Under the pieces are notes generated by a model, which ran no database searches, was not told the DNA's origin, and worked only from the letters and a program-made list of their open reading frames with translations. A program made the translations under genes and the position numbers. This document shows, in pieces, positions 48,830 to 58,794 of a DNA stretch of 64,000 nt. The stretch spans positions 465,627 to 529,626 of the forward strand of contig JAOPKE010000002.1 of assembly GCA_025517465.1 (NCBI GenBank). Reading direction: 5' to 3'. This DNA is from Halobacteria archaeon HArc-gm2 (GTDB lineage Archaea; Halobacteriota; Halobacteria; Halobacteriales; Haloarculaceae). The first letter of the stretch is position 1. Each line of letters opens with the position of its first letter.

Positions 48830-51097
48830 ATGCCAGACGAACAGACAGGGTTCGAGAGCAGGCGGCGAACGTTCCTGAAATCGGTCGGAGCGCTGGGGGT
48901 CACGGCGGTCGGTAGTTCGGTGGCCACGGCGCAGGAGTCGTCGGACTCGCTCGGCGACTACCACCAGTCGCTCCGAGACGACCTCACGGGTCGCGGGGGG
49001 AACAGGACGCTTCCGGCAGGAGAGTACGTCTACGGCACGACAGAGGAAGCGGCACTCGAAGCCTTTTCGCTCGAAGGCGACGGCGAGGAGTCGACGATCT
49101 CGGTCGACACCGACGCCGTCCCGATTACGACCGCGGAACGCCTGGAGATCTCCGGATTCCCAGGTCAGCCCTACGAGGTATCGTACAAGGGGCTCATCGA
49201 GGACGGTTCGTTCAGCGAGGGTGACCTCCTCCTGGCCGTCGCGTACGTCCGGAGCGACTCCGAGCACGCCCAGGCGAAGGCGTCGTTCAAGTACGAGTAC
49301 ACCGACTCGGACGGGAACACGGCCCACAGCGACAGTTTCGTCCAGCGGGGTGCGGAGATCGACCCGACGGGCGAGTGGCTGCGCTACTTCTTCCCCATCG
49401 AGGTGGGCGCGCAACCCGACGGGTCGGACCACGTCCCGTTCCTCGAGTTCTGGACGGGCTACGGCGAGCAGACCATCGACTTCGGCGGGATGGCGCTGAT
49501 CGACTACAGCGACGACGACGTCGACCTGGGGACGCTGCCGCCCTACGACTACGAGGGCCGGTCGCCCGACGCCGAGTGGCGCGAGGAGGCTCACGAGCGC
49601 ATCGAGGAGCATCGGAAAACCGACGTCGAGGTCGAGGTCCTCGGGCCCGGCGGCCAGTCGATGAACCGCGCCGGTGTCGAGGTCGAGATGCAGGAACACG
49701 AGTTCGACTTCGGCAGCGCCGTCTCCGTCAACCACATCACCGGCGACGGCGAGGACGACGAGACGTACCGGGAAACCTTCCTCGAGTACTTCAACAAGGC
49801 CGTCGTCGAGAACGGGCTGAAGTACCCGGCCTGGGAGGGAGGCTGGGACATGTCCCAGGACGACATCCGGTCGACGCTCGACTGGCTCGACGAGCGTGAC
49901 GTCCCGACCCGCGGCCACTACCTCCTGTGGGAGGAGTACACCACCGACGGCGGCGGTGGCATGTACATCGAGAACGCTGACGAACTGTCGACCGACGAGA
50001 TAGCGGAGCTGATCACCGAGAAGATCACGAATCACGCGAACGAGTTCGAGGACGGCGTCGCCGAGTGGGACATGCACAACCACCCCATCTGGCAGAGCAA
50101 CTTCCGCGATACGGAGGGGCTCGGCTGGGAGGCGGTCGACCGCTGGTGGCAGGCCGCGAACGAGGCCACGGACGACGAACTGTACACCAACGAGATGGGC
50201 GCCATCGGCGGTGCGTGGCAGCGGAGCCAGTACCTCGACTACGTCGAGCACCTGGTCGACAACGACTATCCGATCGACGGGATCGGATTCATGGGCCACC
50301 ACCAGCAGCAGTGGAACCAGATGCTCCCCATCACCGGGGACCGGAGCATGGAAGAGGGCTTCGACGCGTTCGCGGACTTCGATCTGCCGCTCCTCATCAC
50401 CGAGTTCGACATCGAAATCTTCAGTCGCCGCAACGCCCAGGACGTCGCGGTCCAGGCCGACTACACGCGTGACTTCCTCACGATGGCGTTCAGCAAGGAG
50501 GCCGTCGAGGGCGTCATGTCCTGGGGCTTCTGGGAGGAGGACCACTGGCGGCCGACCGGCGCCTACTTCGACTCCGACTGGACGCTGCGTGAGAACGGCG
50601 AAGTCTACAGGAATCTGGTGTTCGACGAGTGGTGGACCCACGAACGTGGCTGGACCGACCACGACGGCGTCTACGAGACGCGCGGGTTCAAAGGCGACTA
50701 CGTGGTCAGGGCCCGGAAGGGCGGACTGACTGGCGAGACGACCGTGACAGTCGACGACGAGACGGAGACGGTGACGGTCGAACTCTCCCCGGACGACGAA
50801 GAGTCGGACGACGACGTGGAGTGCGGACCAGGCCGGGACGACGAGAGGGGGAAGGGCCCTGGCTGGAAGGGGAAGAACGGAAACGGGCACGGAAAGGGGA
50901 ACCACGGGAACAGGCACGGCTGGAAGGAGAACGACGACGGCGAGCACACCTGGCACGGGAAGAACGCCAGCGAGTGGAACGAGACCGCCCACGACTGGCC
51001 GGAGAAGAACGCGAGCCAGTGGGGCGAATCTGACGAGCACGACTGGAACGAGACGATGCGGGAGTGGTTCAACGAGACGGGGGACCGCGGCGACTGA
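48830..51097 (+). CDS. Tat-exported GH10-like protein without the usual acid/base residue
   Basis: A 755-aa protein. Tat signal S-R-R-R-T-F-L-K-S (residues 10-18) with hydrophobic core; a carbohydrate-binding-like beta domain (about 50-240); a GH10-like barrel (about 260-620); a short Ig-like domain; and an Asn/Gly/His/Trp-rich tail. The nucleophile is in L-I-T-E-F-D-I (Glu525). The expected W-D-x-x-N-E acid/base motif reads W-D-M-H-N-H, giving His418 in place of Glu. It may be a non-catalytic or retuned family. The substrate could be xylan-like polysaccharide, but activity is doubtful. Confidence 0.78.
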   Translation: MPDEQTGFESRRRTFLKSVGALGVTAVGSSVATAQESSDSLGDYHQSLRDDLTGRGGNRTLPAGEYVYGTTEEAALEAFSLEGDGEESTISVDTDAVPITTAERLEISGFPGQPYEVSYKGLIEDGSFSEGDLLLAVAYVRSDSEHAQAKASFKYEYTDSDGNTAHSDSFVQRGAEIDPTGEWLRYFFPIEVGAQPDGSDHVPFLEFWTGYGEQTIDFGGMALIDYSDDDVDLGTLPPYDYEGRSPDAEWREEAHERIEEHRKTDVEVEVLGPGGQSMNRAGVEVEMQEHEFDFGSAVSVNHITGDGEDDETYRETFLEYFNKAVVENGLKYPAWEGGWDMSQDDIRSTLDWLDERDVPTRGHYLLWEEYTTDGGGGMYIENADELSTDEIAELITEKITNHANEFEDGVAEWDMHNHPIWQSNFRDTEGLGWEAVDRWWQAANEATDDELYTNEMGAIGGAWQRSQYLDYVEHLVDNDYPIDGIGFMGHHQQQWNQMLPITGDRSMEEGFDAFADFDLPLLITEFDIEIFSRRNAQDVAVQADYTRDFLTMAFSKEAVEGVMSWGFWEEDHWRPTGAYFDSDWTLRENGEVYRNLVFDEWWTHERGWTDHDGVYETRGFKGDYVVRARKGGLTGETTVTVDDETETVTVELSPDDEESDDDVECGPGRDDERGKGPGWKGKNGNGHGKGNHGNRHGWKENDDGEHTWHGKNASEWNETAHDWPEKNASQWGESDEHDWNETMREWFNETGDRGD

Positions 51098-51232
51098 CCG
51101 AAATCGCCGCGTACTGCCCATCCAGAGACCGTCAGATCCGGCGGGCCGGCTACGTGGGCCGCTCGTGTCGTCTGAACTACTGGTGCCGGAAAGTATATGA
51201 CATGCCATGCCATACCACATTCCGACGCCCAA

Positions 51233-51421
51233 ATGTCGAACCACGCACCCAGTGGAGAAACGGACGACGCGATAGAACTGACGTCGGAACCACAGTTGCC
51301 CGATGCGATCCAGTCCACGGAGACGTACCAGACCGACGAGGGGACAGTATTCTACGACGCCCAGAATCCGCTTGCGTGGCTCCAGACCGACGCCGCCGTT
51401 CGCCTGAGCGACCGGGCGTAG
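51233..51421 (+). CDS. Small conserved haloarchaeal protein
   Basis: A 62-aa acidic protein ending with GTVFYDAQNPLAWLQTDAAV, a pattern I recognise from a short haloarchaeal family (DUF7331-like, from memory). No domain of known function. The ATG at 51233 is preferred over an upstream frame start at 51197. Confidence 0.62.
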   Translation: MSNHAPSGETDDAIELTSEPQLPDAIQSTETYQTDEGTVFYDAQNPLAWLQTDAAVRLSDRA

Positions 51422-51458
51422 GCGAACGCCTTTTGCGGCCGCCCGCTAACGACGACTC

Positions 51459-51833
51459 GTGAGCCAGCCGGACGACGAGCGCGACGACCGAAACCTCGCC
51501 CAGCAGTACGCCGATGAGTACGGCGGCCCCGACCACGACGCGTCGCTGCTCTCCGAACCAGCTGACGAGGACCTCCCCGGCCCGGATCCGCCGTCGCCCA
51601 CGGGCGCCGGCGAGGTGGACCCGGAGATACGGAACCTGTTCTGGCGCCTCGTCCTCGTGTTCAACGTCGCCATCGCGGCGCTCGCGCTCGGCCCGATGCT
51701 GATCTACTTTCGCGGCGCGCTGGAACTCGGCCTGCAGGTAACCGCGGGCGGCGCCCTCACGTTCGCGTATGGGGTTTTTCGCTACCGTCGGTTCCGTGCG
51801 ACGGACGACGAAGCGCCGGAACGCAACGGCTAA
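51459..51833 (+). CDS. Small two-helix membrane protein
   Basis: A 124-aa protein. The acidic N-terminal 60 residues end in PSPTGAGEVDPEIRNLF. Helices follow at about 60-83 (FWRLVLVFNVAIAALALGPM) and 88-108, with a basic-acidic tail. GTG start at 51459. It is 25 nt before the winged-helix gene and probably co-transcribed. Family function unknown. Confidence 0.72.
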   Translation: MSQPDDERDDRNLAQQYADEYGGPDHDASLLSEPADEDLPGPDPPSPTGAGEVDPEIRNLFWRLVLVFNVAIAALALGPMLIYFRGALELGLQVTAGGALTFAYGVFRYRRFRATDDEAPERNG

Positions 51834-51858
51834 CCCTCGCGAACGGATACGTCGCGTT

Positions 51859-52281
51859 ATGCGAACGGTCCGGGACGCCGACGGCGCCCGCTATCTCCTC
51901 CTGAAGGAGTCCTCGGAGTCGAGCCGCGTCCGCGACCCCGAAACGGGCGAGGAGCGCCACGTCCCGAACGACGAACTCGAACCGGTCGACGGCGAGTCGC
52001 CCCTGGAGACGGCTGCGAATGCCGTTCCCGAGGCCGCCCGCCGTCTCGTCACTGCCGTTCCGGACCGCCGCGCCCTCGGCCTCCTCGTCGAAGTCGACGA
52101 CCGTGGGCCGCTCGACGTCCACGTCCTCCTCGACGCGTACGACCTCTGCGAGAGCGACCTCCACGGACTTCTGGCGGAGTTTCGCGCCGCCGGGCTCGTC
52201 GAAGAGACCGACGTCGCCGGCCGTCGCGGCTACCGGATCACCGACGAGGGCCACGACGCGCTCGCACGACTGCGGGACTAA
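51859..52281 (+). CDS. Winged-helix-like conserved protein next to rad50
   Basis: A 140-aa protein. The N-terminus RTVRDADGARYLLLKESSES is a beta-strand module also seen in other haloarchaeal proteins. The C-terminal half is a winged helix (RALGLLVEVDDRGPLDVHVL, LLAEFRAAGLVEE, GYRITDEGHDALARL). It is convergent with rad50, 28 nt away, an arrangement I recall from other haloarchaeal genomes. A DNA-binding role is inferred. Confidence 0.72.
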   Translation: MRTVRDADGARYLLLKESSESSRVRDPETGEERHVPNDELEPVDGESPLETAANAVPEAARRLVTAVPDRRALGLLVEVDDRGPLDVHVLLDAYDLCESDLHGLLAEFRAAGLVEETDVAGRRGYRITDEGHDALARLRD

Positions 52282-52309
52282 TCGACCCGTTTGACAGGCC
52301 GTCTCGACC

Positions 52310-54985
52310 CTAGTCGGCCAGTTCGGCGACGACGCCGGTCTCCACGTGTTCGACCGAGGACCGGTTGGTCGTCGAGTCTTTTGCCACCCGCACCAGGTCG
52401 TCCGCCGCGCCGACGAGTTCCTCGTCGTGGCTCACGACGACGATCTGTTCGACGCCGACGTCGTCGCGCATGTACTCGATCATGTCGAGTAACTGCGTGA
52501 CGTGGCCCGAATCGAGGAACACCGTCGGCTCGTCGAGGATGAGCGGCGGCATCGGGGCCGCGCCATCGATCCCTTCCGCGAGCAGCCGGTAGATCGCACA
52601 GCGCAGGCTCAGGTTGAACAGCGCGCGCTCGCCGCCGGAGAGCTGTTCGGGGTCGAGCGCCTCGCCGTCCTTCTGGTAGACGGTCAGCTGGTACTCGCCG
52701 TCCAGTTCGATGCGGGCGTAGGAGTCGTTCTGGTAGACCAGGTCGAAGGTCTCGTTGACCATCCGTTCGAGGGTCTCGACGTTACGCTGGCGGAGCTCCG
52801 CCCGCAACGTGCCGTACATCTCCTGGAGGTCGTCGGCCTCCTCGTACAGCGATTCGAGCCGTTCCAGTGTTTCCGAGAGCTCCTCGCGCCGTTCCCGCAG
52901 CCCTTCCAGTTCCTCGATTTCGTTCTCGACGGCGCCGACCTGGCTCTGTAGCTCCGACCGGCGCTCCCCCAGTTCCTCCAGTCTCGCGTCGGCCTTCTCG
53001 ACGTACTCGGTCGCCCGGTCGCGTTCACTCCGGGCCTGCTCGACCTTCTCGTCGTCGAACTGCTCGGCCAGGTCTTGCTTCCGCTCGCGCTTGTCGGCCA
53101 GCCGCTCCCGGCGCTCGTCGTTGATCTCGCCCTTCTGGTCGTGCTGTTCGCGCAGCCGTTCGAGCGCCTCCTCCAGGGTCTCGACCTCGTCGAGCAGTGT
53201 CGAAACCCGTTCCAGCCGATCGATACGCTCCCGTACCTCCTGGCGTTCCTGGTTGCACTCGGCGACGACGCTCCGGCACGCTTCGGCCGACTCCTCGGCC
53301 TCGGCGGCGGCCGCACGCTTCTCCTCGGCCGTCGACTCCAGTTCCTCGGCCTCCTCGCGGAGCCGTTCGATGGCCTCCTCGTCGTCGCCCAGGCCGGATT
53401 CCTTCTCCTCGACGAGCGTCTCGACCGTCTCGCGGTTCGTCTCCAGCTGGTCGAGCTTCGTGGCGGTCTCGGCGAGAGCCTCGGCGCGTTCGAGCTTCGC
53501 TTCCAGTTCGTCGCGCTCCTCGGCGGCAGATTCGAGTTCCGCCTCCAGTTCCGCGATACGCTCTCTGTCCTCGTCGATCGTCTCGACGTGGGGCGAGCCA
53601 TCGACGTCCTGGCCGCACTCGGGACACTTCCCCTGGTCCCGGAGTCGTTCCGCCTCTTCGAGCGCCTCGCGTTCGTTCTCGAGCGTCGTCTCCAGCTCCG
53701 TGACGGTCTGGCGCGCTTCGTCGAGTTCGCTCGCCACCGCCTCGCGGTGCTCGCCGACCGACTCCCTGTCGGGGGGCGCGTCGTCGAACTCGGCCGATAA
53801 CGTCTCGACCTTCTCGTCGAGGGAGTCGAGTTGCGCCCGTTTCTTCTCGATCTCCTCGCGTGCCTCGGCCAGTTCGGTCTCGGTGTCTGCGGCCTCCTCG
53901 CGCTTCGCGTCGGCGCGCGATTCGAGGTCCTGGGCCTGTTCGCCCAGCGACTCGGCCGTGCTGTTGTGTTCCTGGGCCTCGACGCTCTGTTCCTTGATCC
54001 GCTCCTGGAGGTCGTCGTCGGTCGCCTCGAGTTCGTCGATTTTCGTCTCGACCGTCTCGGGGTCGGCCGCCTCGACGTCGCTCTCGGCGACGGCGTCGTC
54101 CAGTTCGTCGCGCTTCTCGGAGAGCGTCTCCCGGCGGTCGCGGATCCGCTCGTTCAGTTCGTCGCGTTCCTGTTCGGTCTCGGCGATAGTGTCCAGGAGT
54201 TCCGCTATCTCTGCTTCGAGTTCGTCCAGTTCCTCCCGCTTCTCCTCGTACTCTTCCAGAACTGACGCGGCGTCGTCGCGAGTCTGGACAGCCTGTTCGC
54301 GCTGTTCCTCGATGCGCTCTCTCTCCGCGGTGACCTCGTTGACCTGGCCGCCGAGTTCGTTCAGTCGCTCGTGGAGCTCTTTGTCCTCCTTGGCCTCGAT
54401 CTGTTGATCGAGATTTTCGAGGACGTCTCGCTTTCCGTCTCGGACTCGTTTCACGCCGACGCGAGCGTCGCTGGCGCGCTCGCGGTACTCCTCGAGTTTC
54501 CCGAGCTGGAGGAGGTCGTCGAGCATGTCCTGGCGCTCGCCGGGCGAGGCGTTGATCAGCTTGTTGACCTCGCCCTGGCGGACGTAGGCGCAGTTGACGA
54601 ACGCCTCGTGGTCCATCCGGAGCAGGTCGGTGACCCGCTGGCGGACGGCGCGCGCACCCTCGTAGGTTCCCTCTGGCGTCTCGAGAACGGCCTTCGCCGT
54701 GACGGCGCGCTCGTCCCGGACGCGAACCCGCCGTTCGACGTGGTAGTCCCCGCCAGCGTGGGTGAACCACAGTTCGACCTCCGCGTCTTCGGCACCGATG
54801 GAGACGACGGCTTCGAGCGTCTCGTCCAGCGCCTTGGACCCGTAGAGCGCGAAGAAACAGGCCTCCAGCAGCGACGACTTGCCGCTCCCGTTGAGTCCGT
54901 GGATGACCGTGACGCCGCGGTCGAGGCGGAGGTCGGCGTCGGCGTAGCACTTGAAGTTCTCCACCCGGACGCGCGTGAAGCGCAT
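52310..54985 (-). CDS. rad50: DNA double-strand break repair ATPase Rad50
   Basis: An 891-aa SMC-like ATPase. Walker [10 protein letters not shown] (about residues 30-38); two long coiled-coil arms; the zinc hook C-P-E-C near the middle (about 447-450); signature [18 protein letters not shown] and Walker [12 protein letters not shown] near the C-terminus. It works with Mre11 to tether and resect DNA ends; in Haloferax the pair restrains homologous recombination. It is separated from mre11 by 43 nt. Confidence 0.95.
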   Translation of the reverse strand: MRFTRVRVENFKCYADADLRLDRGVTVIHGLNGSGKSSLLEACFFALYGSKALDETLEAVVSIGAEDAEVELWFTHAGGDYHVERRVRVRDERAVTAKAVLETPEGTYEGARAVRQRVTDLLRMDHEAFVNCAYVRQGEVNKLINASPGERQDMLDDLLQLGKLEEYRERASDARVGVKRVRDGKRDVLENLDQQIEAKEDKELHERLNELGGQVNEVTAERERIEEQREQAVQTRDDAASVLEEYEEKREELDELEAEIAELLDTIAETEQERDELNERIRDRRETLSEKRDELDDAVAESDVEAADPETVETKIDELEATDDDLQERIKEQSVEAQEHNSTAESLGEQAQDLESRADAKREEAADTETELAEAREEIEKKRAQLDSLDEKVETLSAEFDDAPPDRESVGEHREAVASELDEARQTVTELETTLENEREALEEAERLRDQGKCPECGQDVDGSPHVETIDEDRERIAELEAELESAAEERDELEAKLERAEALAETATKLDQLETNRETVETLVEEKESGLGDDEEAIERLREEAEELESTAEEKRAAAAEAEESAEACRSVVAECNQERQEVRERIDRLERVSTLLDEVETLEEALERLREQHDQKGEINDERRERLADKRERKQDLAEQFDDEKVEQARSERDRATEYVEKADARLEELGERRSELQSQVGAVENEIEELEGLRERREELSETLERLESLYEEADDLQEMYGTLRAELRQRNVETLERMVNETFDLVYQNDSYARIELDGEYQLTVYQKDGEALDPEQLSGGERALFNLSLRCAIYRLLAEGIDGAAPMPPLILDEPTVFLDSGHVTQLLDMIEYMRDDVGVEQIVVVSHDEELVGAADDLVRVAKDSTTNRSSVEHVETGVVAELAD

Positions 54986-55028
54986 CAGGCCTCACCTCCC
55001 GTCGGACAGCGGGTCACGGGATTCCGGA

Positions 55029-56408
55029 TCACAGGTACTCCTCCATCGAAGACTGGCCGTCCCCGGTGTCGGGTTCCGGTCGCGTCTCGTTGGTCGACTC
55101 TGAATCGTCGGCCGCTTCGTCGGCTGGCGAACTCCCGTCGCTTTCGGTGCCGCCGTCGGCCTCCGCGGCGGTCGCCACCTGTTCGGCCGCGGTCGACCTG
55201 TCCGCCCCGGCGTCGGTTTCCGTGGCGTCTCCACCCCCGTCGATGGCCCCTGCTTCCTCGTCACCGGATTCGACTTCTTCACCCGCAGGCGCTGGCGCCG
55301 CGTCGAACACCGACAGGTCCTCGTCGTCGACGAGCTCCCGGACGTGTGATTCGACCTCGTCGGCGACGTTCGAGTCGGCGACTTTCGAGGCCCGGATGGT
55401 CTCGTCTATGTCCCGGGCGGCCTCGCTGAGGCCCAGTTCGCGCACGCGCTCGCGGACGGCGTCGTCGGGGTCGGCGAAGTTCACCTCGACCTCGCGGTCG
55501 TCGGCCAGTTCCCGGTGGTCTGTGACGCGGGCGACGAGGGCCCCTTCCTCCAGGGCGAACTCCTCGACGCTGGCGGGGGTGACTGGTTCGCCGTCGCCGT
55601 CGACGTGGACGATGACGACGGCGTCGGTCAGGTCGTACTGACCGACGGCCTCCCGGACGCGGGAGACGCCCTCGTCTTCGGCCAGGTCGACCTCGCAGAA
55701 GACGAACTCGCGCGTGTCCAGTCCGCGGCGACTGATCTGGACGTCGTCGTCGAAGGTGACGATGTTGTACCCCCGGTCCTCGCGTTCGTCCGCGCTCGCG
55801 CGCTCGGTCGACCCGCAGTAAGTGAGCCAGGTGTCCGCGACCTGGGCCGTGTCGGGGACGTGGTCGTCGCCGAGCAACATCGCGTCGAAGTCGACGCTCG
55901 CGCCGTCGAGGATCTCGGTGGCGTCCCAGTTGCCGTGTTCGAACGGCTGGAACAGCCCGTGGGTCACGAGCGCCGCGAAGTCGGCGTCGTGGTCCTCGAA
56001 CGAGTACGCGAGGTCGTCACGTTTCGACCGCGGGACGAAGTCTAGCCCGTAGAAGGCGGTGTCGCCGAGTATCACCGGGTCGTCGCCAAGTCGCGTGGCG
56101 AGGCCGAGCGACTCGAAGAGGTCGAGCCACTGGGCGTCGCGCTTTGCCTCGTGGTTGCCCACGACGGCGAGAAACGGAATGTTCGCGTCGTCGAGGTTCC
56201 GCAGCACGTCGAGCGTGCCCATGATGTCCGACAGCGTCGGGCGTCGGTCGTGGAAGAGGTCCCCGGCGTGGACCACCGCGTCGACGTCGTCGGCGACGGC
56301 GTCGTCGACCACCTGCCGGAACGCCGCCAGAAAGTCCCGCCGGCGTTCGGGGACGTGGTACTGCTGGTACCCGAGGTGGGTGTCGCCGGTGTGTATCACC
56401 CTCGTCAT
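55029..56408 (-). CDS. mre11: DNA double-strand break repair nuclease Mre11
   Basis: A 459-aa Mn-dependent nuclease with calcineurin-like motifs: HTGDTHLGYQQYH (residues 6-18), HAGDLFHDRRPT, VVGNHEAKRD (Asn-His) and VTHGLFQPF. The C-terminal 110 residues are an acidic low-complexity tail ending in S-M-E-E-Y-L. It overlaps the upstream small gene by 4 nt and precedes rad50. Confidence 0.94.
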   Translation of the reverse strand: MTRVIHTGDTHLGYQQYHVPERRRDFLAAFRQVVDDAVADDVDAVVHAGDLFHDRRPTLSDIMGTLDVLRNLDDANIPFLAVVGNHEAKRDAQWLDLFESLGLATRLGDDPVILGDTAFYGLDFVPRSKRDDLAYSFEDHDADFAALVTHGLFQPFEHGNWDATEILDGASVDFDAMLLGDDHVPDTAQVADTWLTYCGSTERASADEREDRGYNIVTFDDDVQISRRGLDTREFVFCEVDLAEDEGVSRVREAVGQYDLTDAVVIVHVDGDGEPVTPASVEEFALEEGALVARVTDHRELADDREVEVNFADPDDAVRERVRELGLSEAARDIDETIRASKVADSNVADEVESHVRELVDDEDLSVFDAAPAPAGEEVESGDEEAGAIDGGGDATETDAGADRSTAAEQVATAAEADGGTESDGSSPADEAADDSESTNETRPEPDTGDGQSSMEEYL

Positions 56409-56821
56409 TCGCTCGGGCCTAAGTCACCACTTCCTAAAGAGGTTCCGTGACCGGGGTGGAAGTGGTCGGCGTCGGCCCCCTCGTGGTCGTCGCTGCTATC
56501 CCAGTTCGCTTCGCTCGCGCCGGTGCCCTCGGCGGCCTCCCTGAACTCGCGAAACGCGGCGAGGGCACGCTGACCGTCCTCGGCGCACGCGCTCACGGAC
56601 TGTTCCGCTCGCTCGACGGCGCGTTCGAGTTCCTCGACGCCGTCCTCTTCGACGAACTCCGCCGCCGCGTCCAGGTCGTCGACGGCGGCGTTCGCTCGCT
56701 CGATCGTTTCGCGGTACGTTGCCGGCTGCTCGTCCGAGCCCGAGACATCGACCGTCTCGGACTCAGAATCGACCGAGTGCGCCAGGTTCGCGAGTGCTCG
56801 TCGGACGGCGTCGTCGGACAT
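56405..56821 (-). CDS. Conserved small coiled-coil protein upstream of mre11
   Basis: A 138-aa acidic protein with a predicted coiled coil (about residues 33-100: TYRETIERANAAVDDLDAAA, ELERAVERAEQSVSACAEDG). The tail contains Asp/His-rich GADADHFHPGHG. It overlaps the mre11 start (ATGA), so it is translated with the repair genes; a role in Mre11-Rad50 function is a fair guess only. Confidence 0.72.
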   Translation of the reverse strand: MSDDAVRRALANLAHSVDSESETVDVSGSDEQPATYRETIERANAAVDDLDAAAEFVEEDGVEELERAVERAEQSVSACAEDGQRALAAFREFREAAEGTGASEANWDSSDDHEGADADHFHPGHGTSLGSGDLGPSE

Positions 56822-56919
56822 GAAGCGAGTTGGCGCGTGATCACTGAAAAAGGTTCGTCGACGGATGCGGGTCGGCGGATTCTCGTGGCGGCGGACTGAT
56901 CACTCGATGGTTTGCGCGG

Positions 56920-57189
56920 TCACTCGATCGTGAGCGTGTAGATGCGCTTGCGTGCGTCTGCGAAGGAGAACCGCGAATCGACGACGCCGACGTCTTCGAG
57001 CCGGTTCAGCGCGTAGCGGACGGTCCGCGGCGGGAGGAGCGTCTCGTCGGCGAGCTGGCTCTGGGTCAGCGTACCGTCGTACTCCAGTACTTTCGCGACG
57101 AGTTTCGCGCTGGGGGGTAACTCTTGGACGGCGCTCCAGTCGGCCTCGGCGGGCTCCGCGTCGGCGGTCGTCGCCTCGGGTGCACTCAT
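56920..57189 (-). CDS. Winged-helix (MarR/TrmB-like) regulator
   Basis: An 89-aa protein. After an Ala/Glu-rich start the winged helix SAKLVAKVLEYDGTLTQSQL, then LPPRTVRYALNRLEDVGVVD is clear (residues 27-73). Length fits a DNA-binding domain alone. Divergent from pan with a 188-nt gap, so control of either gene is possible. Confidence 0.82.
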   Translation of the reverse strand: MSAPEATTADAEPAEADWSAVQELPPSAKLVAKVLEYDGTLTQSQLADETLLPPRTVRYALNRLEDVGVVDSRFSFADARKRIYTLTIE

Positions 57190-57214
57190 GGTACTCTTCC
57201 GTACCGGATACAGC

Positions 57215-57225
57215 CTAATAATATT
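57215..57225 (-). promoter_or_regulatory. TATA box of the winged-helix gene
   Basis: AATATTATTAG on the minus strand, about 31 nt before the ATG at 57189. Confidence 0.5.
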
Positions 57226-57377
57226 TCCCGTTCGAATTTATGACTGTTGGGAATGTTGCGGCAATATTCTCGCGAGCTGGCTCGTTCCTCGTCGGCCCTT
57301 CGAACCGGCGATAGCGCAACTGTCGGCCGATGACCCGACCCGAAACCTCATAATGGCTGACCCGCTAGCGAGGGGTA

Positions 57378-58592
57378 ATGACTGACACCGTCGACGACGT
57401 GGATATGCCGTACGAGGACGACACGTCGCAGCAAGAGAAAATCGAGTCACTCCAGGAACGTCTCGAGGTGCTGGAGGGGCAAAACGAGGAGATGCGCGAC
57501 AAGCTCCTCGACGCGAACGCGGAGAACAACAAGTACCAGCAGAAGCTCGAGCGGCTCACCCACGAGAACAAGAAGCTCAAGCAGTCGCCGCTGTTCGTCG
57601 CCACCGTCCAGGAGATGACCGACGACGGCGTCGTCATCAAGCAACACGGCAACAACCAGGAGGCCCTGACCGAGGTCACCGACGAACTCCGCTCGGAGCT
57701 CGAACCGGACAGCCGCGTCGCCGTCAACAACTCCCTCTCTATCGTGAAGTCTCTCGACGACGAGACGGACGTGCGCGCCCGGGTCATGCAGGTCGACCAG
57801 AGTCCCGAGGTCACCTACGCCGACATCGGTGGCATCGAGGAGCAGATGGACGAGGTCCGCGAGACCGTCGAGATGCCGCTGGAACACCCCGAGATGTTCG
57901 AGGACGTCGGCATCGACCCGCCGTCGGGCGTCCTCCTCCACGGCCCGCCGGGCACCGGCAAGACGATGCTCGCCAAGGCCGTCGCGAACGAGACGGACGC
58001 GACGTTCATCAAGATGGCCGGCTCCGAACTCGTCCACAAGTTCATCGGCGAGGGCTCGAAGCTCGTCCGCGACCTCTTCGAACTCGCCCGCCAGCACGAG
58101 CCCGCTGTCATCTTCATCGACGAGATCGACGCCATCGCCGCCAAGCGGACCGACTCCAAGACCTCCGGCGACGCCGAGGTCCAGCGGACGATGATGCAAC
58201 TGCTCTCGGAGATGGACGGCTTCGACGAGCGCGGTGAAATCAGGATCATCGCCGCCACCAACCGCTTCGACATGCTCGACCGGGCCATCCTCCGGCCCGG
58301 CCGCTTCGACCGCCTCATCGAGGTCCCCAAGCCCGACTACGAGGGCCGCGTCCAGATCTTCAAGATCCACACGCGCAACATGAACGTCGCCGACGACGTC
58401 GACTTCGAGGTCCTCGCCGACGAGGCCGGCGAGGTCTCCGGCGCCGACGTCAAGGCCATCACCACCGAGGCCGGGATGTTCGCTATCCGCGACGACCGCA
58501 CCGAGGTCCAGATGGACGACTTCCGGAACGCCTGGGAGAAGATCGAGGCCGAAGAGGACGAGGACGAGGACGTCTCGAAGACCTTCGCCTAA
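57378..58592 (+). CDS. pan: Proteasome-activating nucleotidase (PAN)
   Basis: A 404-aa AAA+ ATPase that unfolds proteins for the 20S proteasome. N-terminal coiled coil (about residues 15-65), OB domain (about 70-140), Walker A GPPGTGKT (about 195-202), Walker B FIDEIDAIA, sensor and arginine finger R-P-G-R-F-D-R. The protein ends S-K-T-F-A, without the obvious hydrophobic-Tyr-X (HbYX) gate-opening tail of archaeal PAN. Haloarchaea usually have two PAN paralogues, so panA or panB cannot be told apart here. Confidence 0.93.
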   Translation: MTDTVDDVDMPYEDDTSQQEKIESLQERLEVLEGQNEEMRDKLLDANAENNKYQQKLERLTHENKKLKQSPLFVATVQEMTDDGVVIKQHGNNQEALTEVTDELRSELEPDSRVAVNNSLSIVKSLDDETDVRARVMQVDQSPEVTYADIGGIEEQMDEVRETVEMPLEHPEMFEDVGIDPPSGVLLHGPPGTGKTMLAKAVANETDATFIKMAGSELVHKFIGEGSKLVRDLFELARQHEPAVIFIDEIDAIAAKRTDSKTSGDAEVQRTMMQLLSEMDGFDERGEIRIIAATNRFDMLDRAILRPGRFDRLIEVPKPDYEGRVQIFKIHTRNMNVADDVDFEVLADEAGEVSGADVKAITTEAGMFAIRDDRTEVQMDDFRNAWEKIEAEEDEDEDVSKTFA

Positions 58593-58612
58593 CGACCTTT
58601 TTCGTCGTCGGG

Positions 58613-58730
58613 TTCGAGTCGCGGCTTCGCCGCGATCGAACCACTCCTCGAAAAACGTCGGGGAAAAAGACGGAAGCGCCTTCGGCGCTTCCGGGGAAAC
58701 TGCGCCTCACTCCGTTCGGCGCAGTATGCT
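58613..58730 (+). repeat. Dispersed hairpin repeat, copy R5
   Basis: Hairpins TCGCGGC-ttc-GCCGCGA and GGAAGCGCC-ttc-GGCGCTTCC are joined by linkers containing TCGAACCACTC, followed by GCGCCTCACTCCGTTCGG as in R1. The end boxes seen in R1-R3 are absent. Confidence 0.75.
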
Positions 58731-58794
58731 TACCGAACCTGTACGCTCTCTTCTGGAGACCCACAACTAAGGCCTATCACGGGTAACTACGAGT

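Noticed and set aside
52755..54407. Long serine-rich frame antisense to rad50
   Set aside because: It is the complement of coiled-coil Glu/Leu codons; no domain, and rad50 motifs on the other strand are unmistakable.
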